64,000 bases of DNA from Breviolum minutum Mf 1.05b.01 (GCA_000507305.1 DF239826.1:1-64000); one strand, 5' to 3'; positions 35,937-48,850 are shown, counted from the first letter of the stretch. A program made the numbers and translations. The notes: generated by a model not told the origin, from the letters alone.

Positions 35937-37283
35937 CTTGAGCTTAAGGTCATTCTCCGTGACTTCTTCCTGGTCTTTGTGATCGTTGCCAGCTTTGCTG
36001 CGTCTGGAGGGGCTCGAAGTAGGCTGAGTCGACTGAGTCGATGGCACATCTTTTCTGTCTGGTTCTGGTTCTGAGACCTTTTCCTTCAGCTTGCTCGGCT
36101 TGCTCGGCTTACTCGGCTCTTCAACTCTTTGTGTGGCTTGGGATAGGTTCATTGAGACTGTCTCCTGCTGTCGGGTCGACTCAAGTTCCATACAAGTCCC
36201 GTTGACTTTTTGGCTGTTCGCTTTGTCATTACCTTTTGCTTTTGCTTTTGCTTTTGCCTTGGCTTTTGCCGGCTTATCAGCTTGCATGACCTTCGTTTTG
36301 GGGGCTGGCTCTGGCACAGGCTCCTCCTCAGCCTGTCATTCCCAGCACAGTTTGTGTCTAAGAAGTACCTTCAAAATACACTCTAGTTGGTGGTTTCAAC
36401 CCCTTTGAAAGATAGTCAAAATGGGTTCATGAAAATTCCAAAAAATAATTTGAGTCGCCACCACCGGTCATCACTGGAAGGATATGGAAGGACTATTGAT
36501 CCCAGCCTCTGATTCATCACCATCATCTGGATTCTTGTATCTCTTTAGGAGTGCCTCCATTTCCTGCCCCTGCTTGCTCAAAATGTCCCCTTCCTCTTCA
36601 CCTGGGCGACTGCCGATCTAGAAATCGTATCAAGTCTCTTGACACAGCTAAGGCCCCCTATTAAGTCCAAAGCATTGGAGTTCTGTACATCCTTTCCTGC
36701 CAAGGATCTGTCGCTTTCCCAAATCTTCTCTGGAGCTAGGACTTTTTGCGGGACTTCCCAGTCTGCCTCTAGTTGGTTGTCCTGATCCTCTTCCTCCTGC
36801 ACATCAAAGGGGGAAAAGCATAATGCATAGTACCTCTTATGGTGCTTTGATTCCATAGGGGGTCTGTTGCTATACCATGACTTGGGACTTGCCCCTCAAA
36901 ATGTGATATTCTTACCGCTACTATCACAATCATTCCAGTCAATCCACCTGGCAAACTAGAAAATCCACTGCAGGGAGTTGCAGCGGGTCACTCTTTCGGG
37001 CTTTCATCAGCAGGCTGTCCTGTTCATCGTCTGAAAATTCTTCGGCGTCCTCAAAATCCCAAAGACCTTCTCCTGGCGTGTTTGTCTGAAGACTTGGGTG
37101 CTTCCCGCCAATCAAGATATCTGAGTTTGTTGGGTTTTGAATCGGAAGCTCGCAACCCAAAATACTGATGCTGTTGACATTCTGCAAGCCACCGGTTACA
37201 ACCTTGCCTTGTGCAGATTTGAGTTGCTTCAAGGCGTTCGCAGTTTCTGGAACATCCTCTACATCTTCGGGCTGCTTTTGCGC
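35937..37283 (-). CDS. Lys/Ala- and Ser/Pro-rich protein of unknown function, three exons
   Basis: Three exons, all phase 0 at both ends, join cleanly: 36948-37283 (112 codons), 36602-36796 (65 codons) and 35937-36332 (132 codons). Introns between them are GT-AG with AG|G acceptors; the last exon ends at a GC donor (AAG|GCAACA). The product is acidic and polar (DFEDAEEFSDDEQDSLL, then QEEEDQDNQLEADWEV). It then has a basic KAKAKAKAKAKAKG run coded by TTTGCT-type hexamers (plus strand), followed by SKPSKPSKLKEK and Ser/Thr/Pro-rich sequence. This looks intrinsically disordered and possibly nucleic-acid- or chromatin-associated, but that is a guess from composition. Further upstream candidate exons lie at about 37505-37560, 37950-38085 and 38100-38360. 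The first Met was not fixed. Confidence 0.55.
36231..36270. repeat. TTTGCT hexamer repeat inside an exon
   Basis: About six imperfect copies of a 6-base unit encode alternating Lys and Ala on the minus strand. The length is a multiple of three, so variation in copy number would keep the frame. Confidence 0.8.
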
Positions 37284-37881
37284 CTCACAACAGAATGCGA
37301 CTAGTTGTATTTTGTCGAACAGCATGTAACCTGCCACGTGCATGTGTGGCTTTGACAACCAAGGCAAACATAAAGAAAGGCAAGACTTTTCAAATAGGGC
37401 AAGTAGGCAACCAAAACTACGTAGCTTCATGTCGCCGAGGCTCCTTGGCTTTCTTTTGTCTCGCCTTCCTCTTTCTGGCCTCTGCCCGTCGTTCATTCGC
37501 AACACCTGACAGAATGCCTCAAGTGCAGCGAACGTCTCTACGGATCTGGTCTGCTGTGCTCAGTTTAAATTGCCAGCTTGCTTACCCAAAAAAACTCACA
37601 CATCAAGCAGCAAGACATGACTTCTCACACTTTCATTCAAGTTTCTGCCATCAGTCGAGTCCAGAGCAGCTACTGCATTTTGAAGTTGCTCTGGATGCTG
37701 CTGTAGGTCATCATAAAGCTGCAGCCTCCTGGGATTGCTCAGGTTGCTCTGCTCTAGTCACCTTCAAAAAACAAACATTCCAAGCCAAGTCTCTTATGCC
37801 ACGGTAAAGCTTCTAAAGCTTCAAGCTCCCGGATGCACTGCCTAGTTGCGCATCAGTGAGTTCCTTTTTGTTTGACAAAGT

Positions 37882-38360
37882 TCAGAGACGATACTGCAAT
37901 GCTGACCTACATCTATATCTGCGGTCTATACGTACATGTCTTACATGTCTCTTTGAACAAGTTTCTTGACCAGCAAGTTGCATGGCATCGACCCCTTTGA
38001 TGCTCTTGAGCATGCTGAGAACCTGCTGGAAATCAGATAGGAGTTGGGCATAGAATGAGACATACAAGACGAAAGGCTTCAGCATAGCTGCCTCTGGACC
38101 AACGCCAGCCCCAGAGTATCTGTAGTCGTCTTGGATCTGCGAGCGGATTTTGCTCTGGCCTGCAACACAAGTCTCAGTGGATCCGGAGAACAGGGAAAGA
38201 ACAGGGCAGCCGCACCGTCCAAATAGCGTCCCGTTCGGACCGCTCTTCGTTCAAGCATACCACCCCATCGTCGTTGCAGCTGCCGCCGCAGCATCACATC
38301 CTTCTTGATGCCCTCCTCCCCCATACAGCCAAGCCTGAGGATTCGAACATCGCAAGTCAT
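37882..38360 (-). CDS. Exon candidates upstream of the Lys/Ala-rich gene
   Basis: The piece at about 38100-38360 starts at a Met (MTCDVRILRLGCMGEEGIKK) and continues basic. A second piece reads RGSYAEAFRL, with a GT donor, and then VLSMLKSIKGVDAMQLA after an AG|GTT acceptor, with matching phase. They may be the first exons of the gene at 35937-37283 or of a separate gene. Continuity between 37283 and 37950 was not proven. Confidence 0.35.
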
Positions 38361-38813
38361 GCGGTATGGCTGCGGACACCCCTTGCCACTGGCTACAACC
38401 TTCCAGAAAATCCTGGGTGATACTCATCCATTCGGCACTCTACAAGCTCTACAGGCCAAGTTCACAGATTTACATTGCTTTTCCTCTACCAATCCTCCCT
38501 CAAGACTTTTTTCCTCCAGTAGACTTTTCAGTAACAAGAGAAATCTTGGATCAGAACATCAACTGCAAACTTCGGAACTTCAAGAACTTTCTCTCATGCC
38601 ATGTTCCTGTGCATGTCAACAAGATGTTGGCTCATTTTTTTCTTTCCATCTCCCCCTGCAAAAGCCAAATAGCGATACTTTCCTCCTCTTTCCTTGGCTT
38701 CGTACATCTCAAAACAAAGCAAGGGTCCTCATTCCCTTGAAGCACACACTAATGACTCTGCATGGAAGCTGCAACTAATGTGTAAGAAATTTTGACACGA
38801 CCATGCCACTCAC

Positions 38814-39545
38814 ATTCAGAAGCAAAGCCAAGATGTTGCAAATAAGAAGGCTTGCAACTAAGCTGCGGCTTGGACAGGCATCACCGTCTTCAACCTCTGA
38901 CTCCTCATCAAAGACTGGCACTTCTGGCGCAGGTCTGTCAAAAGCATACCAGGCCTGAGAACAATCCCAACATCTGAAATCAGCCAAACTGAAGGGAGCA
39001 CAATCTAGTAACTGCACAGTTTATGACTTACAAAACTGAGGTCACAAACTGAAACAGGCTGGAGCTCATGACTGCCATCAGCTCGAGTCACAAGCCTTTC
39101 TTGAGAGTCGAGAAGCTGATTTTCAGCAGCCAAAACAAAAAGAGACCATGTGACAAGAAACCAACAACACCCACTGTCTCTGGCATTACTTCTACCACCC
39201 TGTTGACTTCAAAGTTCTACCTTTTTGCCCTAACCGAAACTCGAACATACCAAGCTACCCAAACTCCCTGCAGAAAAGCCACAGCCAATGTACATCGCGC
39301 TTGACATCTGCCTCATGCCCTGCACGAGAGGAGCTTCCAGTTGTGAAGCTGATGTTGCCTTCATGGTCTTGGCACACTCGTTGAGGTTGCTCCTTCAAAG
39401 TTGGAAAAAATGTCATTTTCAGTGCTGAAGTGCCATTTATTTCAATGAAGAAAATCCTCTCCACGACCAGCAAAACACTCCTGGCCGAGGGACTCCCCAG
39501 TTCGAAGTTGGCCTCCCACAGTGATTTTTTAACCCCAGAAGCCAT
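38814..39545 (-). CDS. Unrecognised protein, first exon plus a membrane-segment exon
   Basis: A Met-initiated exon at 39545 reads MASGVKKSLWEANFELGSPS and VLLVVERIFFIEINGTSA. Further left, an exon at 38814-38954 (47 codons) has an AG|GCC acceptor and an AAT|GTGAGT donor. It encodes WYAFDRPAPEVPVFDEESE, then a hydrophobic segment (LVASLLICNILALLLN). The two may belong to one gene for a small membrane protein, but the exons between were not resolved. It lies downstream, in the same orientation, of the OSCA-like gene. Confidence 0.4.
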
Positions 39546-40581
39546 GAAAATCTAGGAATCGTCACTTCCATCAATCAATCCACCGCACCTACAGACACAC
39601 CTGGCCCCACTGGGCCGAGCTCTACGGCCATCTCATACCATGGCCTCAGCTGGCACTTGAAGGGGAGAATCATGAAATCTCAATGAACTGTGGCCTTGCT
39701 ATTACCAAAGTCCACCCCCAAAAAAAGGTGGATTCAGGGTATATTGTAAACACCACCAGAAGACTTCAATCAGCAACTCTGTGCAGTTTCGTAGCCTGCG
39801 CTTGAACCCGTGCAGGAGAGTCTAGTGCGTGCAGCATCTATTGACAGTCACGTGTTTGGTGGATGACGTATGAATGGAGGCTGAAAGGTAGGTTAATCAA
39901 TCATAGATGGGTGTGATTTCGTACACAAATGCCAAGCTTGTGTAGCATCTCTGTCACAGCATTTTCGCTTAAGGTTCTTTCAGTTCCCTGGCCACAAAGC
40001 AAAATTAAACTTAAGCCAAACAGCAACATCATCTGAGATCTGTCGGATGAAAAACTCAGCTTAGGATTGATGTCGGCAAAACTGGAAAAACCCGGATCTC
40101 TTGCAGAGATGGCCATGACACAATTCCGTCGAAATCTAGAGCTCGCTCTGCGCAAAGCTGTGTTTTCTCAGTCGTCAATCGATCAGCTGCATTTTGTCAT
40201 CTGCATTATCACCATCCTTCTTGCAGTTTGTACGTCTGACTTGCTTTTGCTTGTTGTTTCCTTTGCCTCTGCCATCACAATAAATCGCTATCCCATCAAT
40301 ACTGGCTGGGATCTTGGTTCCTTGCACTACATCGACAACCGTTGTGGATCTGCTCATCCTTGGCAGATTTGCCCTTGCAATTTACATGTGAAGAGCTCCT
40401 GAAAGACGTCCGGGCACAGCCAGCCAGCGAAGAAATTGGTTCTTCACACGGAACGGCTAAGCCTAAGCTTCAAGACAGTGCAAATTGCACCTGCCCTATT
40501 AATTACCAGTCTGAGATGTTAAAATCCTCGTATCCCGGCAAAATTAAAAATCATTTCTTGTTCCTGAAAAGACCCAGACAC
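39546..40581. other. Unassigned; possible last exons of the OSCA-like gene
   Basis: The splice donor at 40582 implies at least one more exon to the left. A Lys-rich minus-strand frame ending at 40175 (GKGNNKQKQVRRTNCKKDGD) is a candidate tail. Nothing else was recognised. Confidence 0.3.
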
Positions 40582-43500
40582 CGTGGGCTTTGAAGGTGGG
40601 CTCTGGCCAATGAGTTGACAGCCTGTTCTGGTTGACCGAGATGTGGACTGAAGGTCCCTGTAGGAGGGGGTGGAGGGGGTGGAGGGGCAGCTTCTGTCCC
40701 TTCTGTCCGGGGAATTTGGCATAGAGAACTTGTCCTTGACAGAATTTGCGAAGCTACTCGCCTTGCTTCAACGTCAGCTTCCTCAGATGACCACGGTGCC
40801 TTGAAAGTCCGAAAATGTCCGAAAGAAACATGTCTATATTATTGCATATCAGTATATAACAAATATTAACATCACATGAATGAAATTGATTGAAATCGTA
40901 CACATATATGTCGTACAGCATCAAAAAAGATGAAAGCTGATCTACACATTTCCCCGGAATGTTTTGTTTCAAAATTGAAGACTCAACTTTCATCCACTTG
41001 TCTCTGTGAAATTTTTCAACCTTCAGGTGAGCTTCGCTGAGAGCAAAGGCCGTCGATGGAGCAATGTCTCTATGCTCACTATCAGTGTCCCCACCTTCTT
41101 CACGGCCTTCACCATAGGCGAAACATAGGTCTGGTTGTAAATAGCTTCGACCATGTTGCCACACCACTTGCTGATGATGGCAACTTGGTTCCCGCTGGTC
41201 CACTCCATGCAGAAGTCTCATCATGTGAACTGGATTCACATTAAACCAGTTGAAGGGATACATACGTTCCAGCTGTTCATAAGGCAAATCATCATACCAC
41301 ACCCTTTCTGATAAAGCTCTTTGGCTTCCAGCAGACTGCAGAATGCGATCAAAGGCCCACAAATAAAGCACTGAGATGATTGCAACAGAGATGATATATA
41401 CTGTTGGGTGACCAGCTCTAAAGCCCCAATGACAAACGCATCCACCCAAGACTCCCAGTGCCATAGACATTAGTTCAAGCACTGAAGTGTCAAGAGTCCG
41501 AGAAGTATAGAATGTTTCTTTGCTCATAGCAAGGTAAATGTACTTGTTCAAGAAGTATATGCCACATGCCCACATTATATCCCACGAAAAGACGCGCCAG
41601 GAGTCAAAACCAAACACAAAAAGACACATGAACGAAGTTGCTTCCAAGACAACAATTCCTGCGTAATCATACTGCATATACCATTCAGGAGGCTCGGAAA
41701 CACCTTCAGCCAACCATTTGCATCTTCTTTCGGAAAGCCCGGCTCTTTCTCGAGATAGGTGCAAATACAGCACATGTGCAAGGCCTTTCAGCCAGTAGAA
41801 AAGATAATAAAGAGGCCAGATCGCATAAGAAATCAGAGAGCCTCGCAAAAAGGCAACAAGTCGCGAACCAAGCTCTGATTCATACTGAATCGCCGCCAAG
41901 GGATCTTGGGGTACTGAACCAGCTGTCCAGCAAATTACAAAAAAATTAAATCCCATGTTGGTAAATACCACCAGAGCATACCAAGTCAAAACAAAGGCGT
42001 CGCAATGCGTTTTGACACGATATCCAACTTGTTGAGAAGCAAACCACACCAGCTGGTTGAGAAGCACATTGCCGACAGCACAGCAACAGGTGACAATGGT
42101 TGTCAGAATCTGCTCCGGATGCCGTCCCTTGCCATAGACCATTTTGTACAAGAAGTAGTAAAAGACAAGCATAATCACGAAAGCACTGACAATCAGCACA
42201 TTGGCCACTAAGATCTGCTTTTGTCTGCCTGTGAGGAAGAGTTTCTTCTCACTGCAAAAAAAAGCTGCTTCCTTTCCGGGACGTTCAAACAAGTGGGCAG
42301 CAAAGTTTGTCCAAATCATGGAGGGCGGCTCACATGGAATAGGCATCACTTGGATTCGACGTGTTCCATCAGCGCCCTCCCACTGGTTGTTGTCCAAGCA
42401 TTCCTGCATCTCTTCCAAAATCTCCACAGACTCACAAGGCCAACGCCAAACAACCACAACAGTTCCTGAGTTTGGAAGGGACCGCAAGACCTCCAAGACA
42501 TTGTCACCAGTATCATGACCCATCATTTCCAAGGCATTCGTACGCTGCTGTGCTGGTGACACCGGCATGGAATTCATAGAAGTCTCAGATTCGGAGTCAG
42601 AGCCAGAGGATTCAGAGAATTCAGGTGCTTCAAATGGTTGAAGCCGCGCAGCTACATCAATCAGGTGTTCTTCCACGAGGTTTTGCACGAGTTTCAAATT
42701 GGCTCTGTAATCATAGCCAATTGAAATGCCGATGATCTCAGGTCGCCAACGAATCCTGCCTTCAACATTGAAGGATCGCAAGGATCGGGAAAAGTATTCC
42801 ATTATATCCTTTTGGCTTGCACTTTCTGGAAACCCAGACGCGAGGTAAGCATAATCAGACATCTCAGCATGTAATCTGTCAAAGTCATCCCGTCGCCCGC
42901 CTTGACGATACAAATGATACAAGTGCAGGAGGGAGATGATAATATAGAGCCTTGTCAAAGCCAAGGCTCTCTCTTCTGCCAAATCTCTCCAAAGAGTAGC
43001 AGCTTGATCAGGAGAAAGGCGGTCAGTACACCAATCTGCTGAAATGTAAACAAAAAACCTTTCAGAGATGTCATTTCCAACTCGGCACAAAACAGCAGTA
43101 GCTAAGAATAGCACCATTGTTGCACGGTACAAAGTTAAGCCAACACCCGAAATGTTCACCATGTCTAGATCCAAGCAAAAGATCTTCCGCAGGTCTTTGC
43201 AACTCACGCTTGCTTGCCACCGGAGTGGTTTCCAATTTTGCCGTTTTTCTGGAACAGAGGCATGACATCGAGTTTGATGCAGGAGTGCACTTTTAATCAA
43301 CCTACGATATGATCCATGGCGTTTTTCATGTAGGTGGAATGCCACGGCAACAATCAAAGCGATTCCAATGATTCCAATCAAAGCTCCTGACAAAGAAAAA
43401 AGCACAGCCATCAAAGAAGAGCTCGAAGTTTCTACAGATGCGGTATTGCTGGTATTGTTGGCATGGCAAACTTGTTGTCGAACAGATTCCTCTCGCAAAA

Positions 43501-43633
43501 TGCAACCTCTTTTAGAGTCTGAGTCTTTGCACTCTCTTCGTTTTAGAATCCAGCTGATGAGGATGGCGAGGCAAATGCCAAGTGCAAACCAAGCGACATG
43601 GGCACATCTTCGCATTCGACGCAGACTTTCCAT
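40582..43633 (-). CDS. OSCA/TMEM63 (CSC1)-type mechanosensitive or osmosensitive channel
   Basis: One exon is open for about 2.6 kb (about 41021-43633). From MESLRRMRRCAHVAWF it runs through a first pair of membrane segments (residues about 10-30 and 70-100), a third near VLFLATAVLC, and a long cytosolic loop ending in IPCEPPSMIWTNFAAHLF. That loop end matches the APEPxDIxWxNL block of OSCA proteins. At least seven more membrane segments follow, with PLYYLFYWL and YPFNWFNVNP. About ten to eleven membrane segments overall fits the family. A second exon, 40582-40761 (60 codons, Ser/Pro/Thr-rich, PNSPDRRDRSCPSTP), has an AG|GCG acceptor and an ACG|GTG donor. The intron to it (about 40762-41020) is tentative. 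A Met 27 codons upstream (43714) is less likely as start because a pyrimidine-rich intron-like stretch lies between. The predicted role is a membrane cation channel. Confidence 0.72.
40663..40687 (+). repeat. G-rich GGGGGTGGA tract
   Basis: Three runs of four to five G separated by TGGA occur on the plus strand, within the Ser/Pro-rich second exon of the OSCA-like gene, where they encode Pro, Ser and Thr. It is one G-run short of a standard four-run quadruplex motif. Confidence 0.7.
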
Positions 43634-43866
43634 TACGAGCAGTGGAAAAAGTAATTGAAGAATGTTGAAGAAGTGTAAACCCGTGCATGCTTTAGTCATC
43701 AAAATAGAATTCATTCAACCGCTCTGTCTTTTGCCACTCTATTCCGTTTAAAAACATGCCACTCACAATACCAAAATGTGCGACTCTCTGTTTCAATATG
43801 CAAGCCTTGACTTGATCATTTCTTACATCGTTCATGTCGAATGACCATAACACAGCGCTTTGTTTC

Positions 43867-44061
43867 TCAAAACGAGTGCAGTTCTTCGCATGGTTTTTCA
43901 CTATCAATTTGGGGCAACAATGCAAGACCCAGAGTGATGCTGAAAAGATCCCACTGGAAGAATAGGATTGTGTTGGTACGGTTGTAGACAAGCTGTTTGT
44001 GCTGTCTGTCATCATGCAGCGGGGCGTAACAGTCATAAACCGCGTCGCCTTGACCAACCAA
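43867..44061 (-). CDS. Candidate upstream exon of the OSCA-like gene
   Basis: After an AG|GCG acceptor near 44046 the minus strand reads DAVYDCYAPLHDDRQHKQL, VYNRTNTILFFQ and WDLFSITLGLALLP. This could be the extracellular N-terminal part and first membrane segment preceding the large OSCA exon. An overlapping frame (43692-44078) is open as well. The join to the large exon is not established. Confidence 0.35.
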   Translation of the reverse strand: MVGQGDAVYDCYAPLHDDRQHKQLVYNRTNTILFFQWDLFSITLGLALLPQIDSEKPCEELHSF

Positions 44062-44079
44062 ACACCTTCAATGATCATG

Positions 44080-47000
44080 TAAGTGGAAAAACATGGGTGT
44101 CTCCGAGAGGATTGTTTCCTCTACAAGCTGTAGGGGTTTTTCAATCTTCGATTGCGCAAAACGTAACCTCAACTTGCACATGTTGAAGACGTAGCAAAAG
44201 TGACTTCCCATATATCATATATCCCCCTGTCACATCCCTTAGAAGATCAACAGTGAACGTTGGTTGTGAACATGTCCCAAAAAACATCCCTGAGATTAAT
44301 TCTACACAATTACACATCTTCTTGCTATCTCATCCAATCTTTTGAACCAATGTGATTTGGACAATTCTGTGAATACTTCCCGTGGTTTTACAATTCAATT
44401 TCTGAGTAGCCAAACCTCACATTCACCAACATCGAATTCGAATTCCCTCCCCGTGTCACCATTGTTTTGTCAATGAGTTTTCAGGCAGGAAGGCAATCTG
44501 TGGAGACCTCAAACAGGTCCGAAGTAAGTTCAACGAGTCCGCACAGAAGCTGAAGTCAGATATCTGCAAACTCTCAGAGATCATGTCCAAAAGGAGTAGG
44601 TTGCTCTGTAACGTTCTCATGCTTGTAGCTCCTGAGTCTCTGGCGCATTTCTCCGCATCACTGCCACCTCATCTTTCATACTCTCAGTAGAATTGGATCC
44701 AACAGAGCTGCTCAATAGTTGTGCAATAGGAGACTTGATGAGAGCTAGGCTTGCTCTAGTGACTCTAGTACTTTCTACTTTCCAACTTTTTGCAAAAGTC
44801 GCATCCTCTCAAGAAACTCCAGTGTGTATGCACAGACTTGATGCACAGACTCGAAGTTGTAAAGAAAAAAAATACTCTGAAATAGTCGTAGTTACAATTG
44901 GTATACCAGTTGCGAGTGCAAGCAATTCGGATTCCACGTTTGTCCTTTTGTCAAAAACTTCTTAAGACCCAATGCTTCCATATGCCAAAGGATGACAGAC
45001 GATAGAAAGACATAAAGACAATACAACAAATGTGAGTCCCTGAAATTGTAAAGCTTACTCAATCGCATAGAACATCCTCTTGCAGAACAAATATACCACT
45101 TTACTGACATGACTAGTGGTACTTCTGCACAAAAAAACATTCATGGACATGGATCACACCAAAAATTCTTCACCATCTTGCGTGTCAGATTGAAAAGCAT
45201 ATCCTCGATATATGTTTTTGAAGCTTTCTTTTGGGGTGAGGTTCTGTCACCTTCCGCAAAACCATGGCTTTTTCAGTGGCTGGCTTGATAGATTCGCATG
45301 AGCAGCATGAAGGATCTATTTATACTATCTAATATCGAATATAGTGCAATAAAATTTGAAGGTCCGATTGAGCATGACCATCCCTCAAGGGCTCACGAAA
45401 ATTTGGTTTTTCATTCGAGTTCCCAACCTTTCATAACCTTTCAAGCCCCAGAAAATCCAGTCCATCACGATCTAGTGAATCGAATCTAGTGATGCTCATT
45501 GCCTTATTTTTGCCTGGCACCCAGTACGGTATCAGTGTCACCCTCAAAGAATCGAAACAGCGAAAAAAACAGTATCAATGTTCGGCAGAAATGCCTATCG
45601 TGAATCACATTTGATTCTACTGCACACACGTACTGCGCTACACGTTATATAGATGAGAATATCATTTGGACGACCTTTTGATGTGTATTCCCATGTCTTC
45701 GGTCACCACATTGGCACGCTGCAAAAACCCTTAGAAGTCATCTGGTCAAATTGTGCTATTCTTGCCAACCTGGAAACCTGTGAAATAGTGGGAAATTGCC
45801 TTTCGAAACCTGCCTTTCGGAACCTCACTTGACGTCACGATAGTTGCTTGATATATGTAGACTATTGCAGAATCAACCCTTTGTAAAACAGCAAAATTCG
45901 GCTTCACTTTGCTACGCTTGCAGCAACAAACACTCACACCATAGATGCATTGTGCTATCTTCAGTCAACCCTGGATAACTAAGATAATTGTGTCGAATGA
46001 GATAACTCGTATGTCCATTGCCCCCAAAAGAATCAGCGCAATGCCACCAAGAGGCAAATCTTGATCTCTTGCAAAAGCATCAAAATCGAGTATTGACTGC
46101 GAAGAAGATGTAGGACAAAGACATACGAAGATCTCTATGAATTTCTCCACTTTCCCACTTCGCGTGAGCCTTCCAAGACTCCTCTTGACCACGCTGCTTA
46201 GATCGCTTGTCTGGAATTACCATGGGAATTTGTGGCCTCATTTGACACTTTGGCCTCGTAAAAATGGCCGCTTTGGAAACGCGGTTTTGGACGAAAACCG
46301 ACTCTGCAGCTAGGGCAAAGGACAGTTAAACAAGCACTGCAGTAGACGTAGCGGAACCTTAGCGGCCTGAAGCACCTCTAATTCTAATTGGACAGCTGGG
46401 GAGAATTAGGAGACTTTCCAACAAGACTCAGGATACGGACATCTGTCAGTTTTCTTTGTGAAGTGTGACAGCGATGCTTCAGGATGAGTCCGCTCTGGAC
46501 TGGCTTCACATGATGGCACTGATATCACACAAGTGCGCTTCTTGCACTTTGCCTTATGGTTCGAAGCCTGATTACACCATGGAAACTGTTCCAAGTGTTT
46601 CTTCTGTTTCTGATATAAATGCTTGTGAGCTTGAAAAACTTGTTATATAGCTTATTTTATCTTTTTCTGACTTTATTGTGACATATAATATACTCATTGA
46701 ATTATCATTATTAGATCTTGGTCTCCAGACATACACAAAATGTGGAAGCATTTGTGCTCCATCGGCATGACTTGGATGGTATTTCGGCGTTGGTGGTGCC
46801 AGCTACCCATTCAACAGCAAATGAGATTCAATGCATTGGAACCACTCTTTGGGGGTGAAGTGTTGGGCCAAGCCGCTAGGGCCGAACATCTCACCTTACA
46901 AACAAAACATGTCCCACAAAAGGCGTCCAAATGAGCCCAGCAAATATGGTCAAATATCATAGGTGTCGCTAGCCGGAACTTAAGTGGAACATACATACCT

Positions 47001-48454
47001 GGGGGTAAGTGGAAATTGTTTTTTTTTCTCGGAAATTTCCACAACCACCCCAAACACGATACATCAGCGCTCAAACACCTCCCTTCAGTGCAACCTTATT
47101 TTACTGGGCCTGGCTGGAAATGACCGCTTTGAACAAACTTGGGAAGCAATTCACTGCACAAGAACATGCGATCTTGCCGCAGCATTTCATCAGGGCTGCC
47201 AAATTAGCCAAAATACCAAATTCATCAATTCAAGAAACGTGGGAAGGTCTCTTTTGCACAAGCACGTGCGGTCTTGCATAAGCATGTCATGAAGTTCTAG
47301 CAACGGTATTTTGGGGTGAAAGACTCAAAACATCAGCACTTGTCTTCCTTTGCCGGAAATGTCAAAGGCAAAGGCTCTTCCCACTTCTTGAACACTCCCT
47401 AAATGCAAAGCATTGGGCAGTGCGTGGTTGGTACTTTGCAATTTCAATATCATCTTTCCACATCCTGATATGGAACATTTCTATCAAGAGTTCTTCCTTT
47501 CAGTTGGGCGAAACAACGTTTCCGTTGGATGATCAAGAGCCATTTTTGGATGTGCTGCAAGGTACGAAACTGTGGGGAAGATGCAGAATCTCAGTGGAGC
47601 GGCTAGAAAAATCAACTTGTGACTTGTGTTTCAAATTAAACAAACTATTTTGGTGCAAAGTTGATTACAAAAAGTAGGCGAGAATCTCGGTCAAACCAGG
47701 CAATATTGAAGCAAATGGTGCACAAATGATATATCCACTTAGAGTTTCACTTTTGCACATTCTACGACTTCAAAATCTTATGTTCACAGCTTGCAACTGC
47801 TGTATTTCAATTCTGCCAAATCACTCGAGATGTCTTACAGTTTGGCAAGTGTGGTCGCTTTGGTCACAGCCTCCGGAAGTGCGGCCGCGATGGAAGGCTT
47901 CTCTGCTACCTGCAGCTCAGCCAATGCACCAACATGAAAGTGCCATTGGCCACACTCTGCCACAAACCAAAGGGTGGCTGAACTTATTTTTTGGGGTTCA
48001 AAAAATAAAACGAACAAGAATGAAGCCACCCTGAAAAGGACCCTTCTGCATCAAAATTGACAGTGGCCCCAGGTATCTAAAGCCATCAACGTTACACATG
48101 TTCTGGAGAGAACTCAAGCACTTTGCAACAAAGGCGCTTTTATGGTGTTCCTGAGAGCCCATCGTGTTCTTGATGCTTGTATACTTCTTCACACTTTGAA
48201 GCTGTTGGTCGAAGCTGCTTGCTGATTCTGGCGCTGTCCAACCCAGGAATCAAATCAATCAAAGAGGAAATTCCTGGAGGAGAACATTTCCTGACAGTCA
48301 CTCTATACGGTCTATATGATTCAAACTGGATTTCGAACTTGCATGGCACCAGCTTTTAGCCACGGATACGCGGGGTTGCTAGTGTTTCTTCTACATACGT
48401 TGCCACTTCACAACACCCGTTCAAACCAGAAGACAGCCGAGATGGACAGTCTTC
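44080..48454. other. Unassigned stretch with exon candidates
   Basis: Minus-strand candidates include 45746-45937, 45965-46192 (containing LDFDAFARDQDLPLGGIALI), 46811-47040 (IFDHICWAHLDAFCGTCFVC), 47860-48020 and 48170-48340 (FESYRPYRVTVRKCSPPGIS). None has recognised motifs and no splice chain was built. Upstream exons of the OSCA-like gene may lie in the first part. Confidence 0.3.
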
Positions 48455-48850
48455 TTGGAACATACTTTTGGTGCACATCAAAACGAGATACATCGGTTGC
48501 TCCGCAATGACAAGAACAGGCTCAAGCACATACTCGTTCACACTACGAAGGACCAGATTTCAGAAGCCGTCGTCGGCATCGTTGTCTTCGCTTCTGTATC
48601 CTCAGATCAATGGATAGAGATCCCAGCTGGACTCCATGCCGTGGCAGTTCTCACGGGACATGTCAGATATGGCCAAATCGCCTCGCCAAGTTGCATGCGC
48701 CAAGGAAAACAAGAAAAACGCCATGGAGGACCTACGCACGGGAGCTTGGCACACAGAATTGGTCAGGGAATGCGCACAGGGCAGTCTGGTCCCATTGGTC
48801 CAATCAGCAAAGGAGTTTAACAAACTGCAGGAGTATTGCTCAGGACATTG
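48455..48850 (+). CDS. Possible plus-strand exons, unrecognised
   Basis: Two plus-strand frames look more protein-like than the minus-strand ones here. One reads NEIHRLLRNDKNRLKHILVH, then VVGIVVFASVSSDQWIEIPA. The other ends MEDLRTGAWHTELVRECAQG to FNKLQEYCSGH-stop at about 48848. If real, this would be the only plus-strand gene in the window. Minus-strand frames are also open and no motif decides between them. Confidence 0.25.

Noticed and set aside
43633-44300. Relict spliced-leader sequence upstream of the OSCA-like gene
   Set aside because: Looked for a CCATTTTGGCTCAAG-like stretch in either orientation and saw none by eye.
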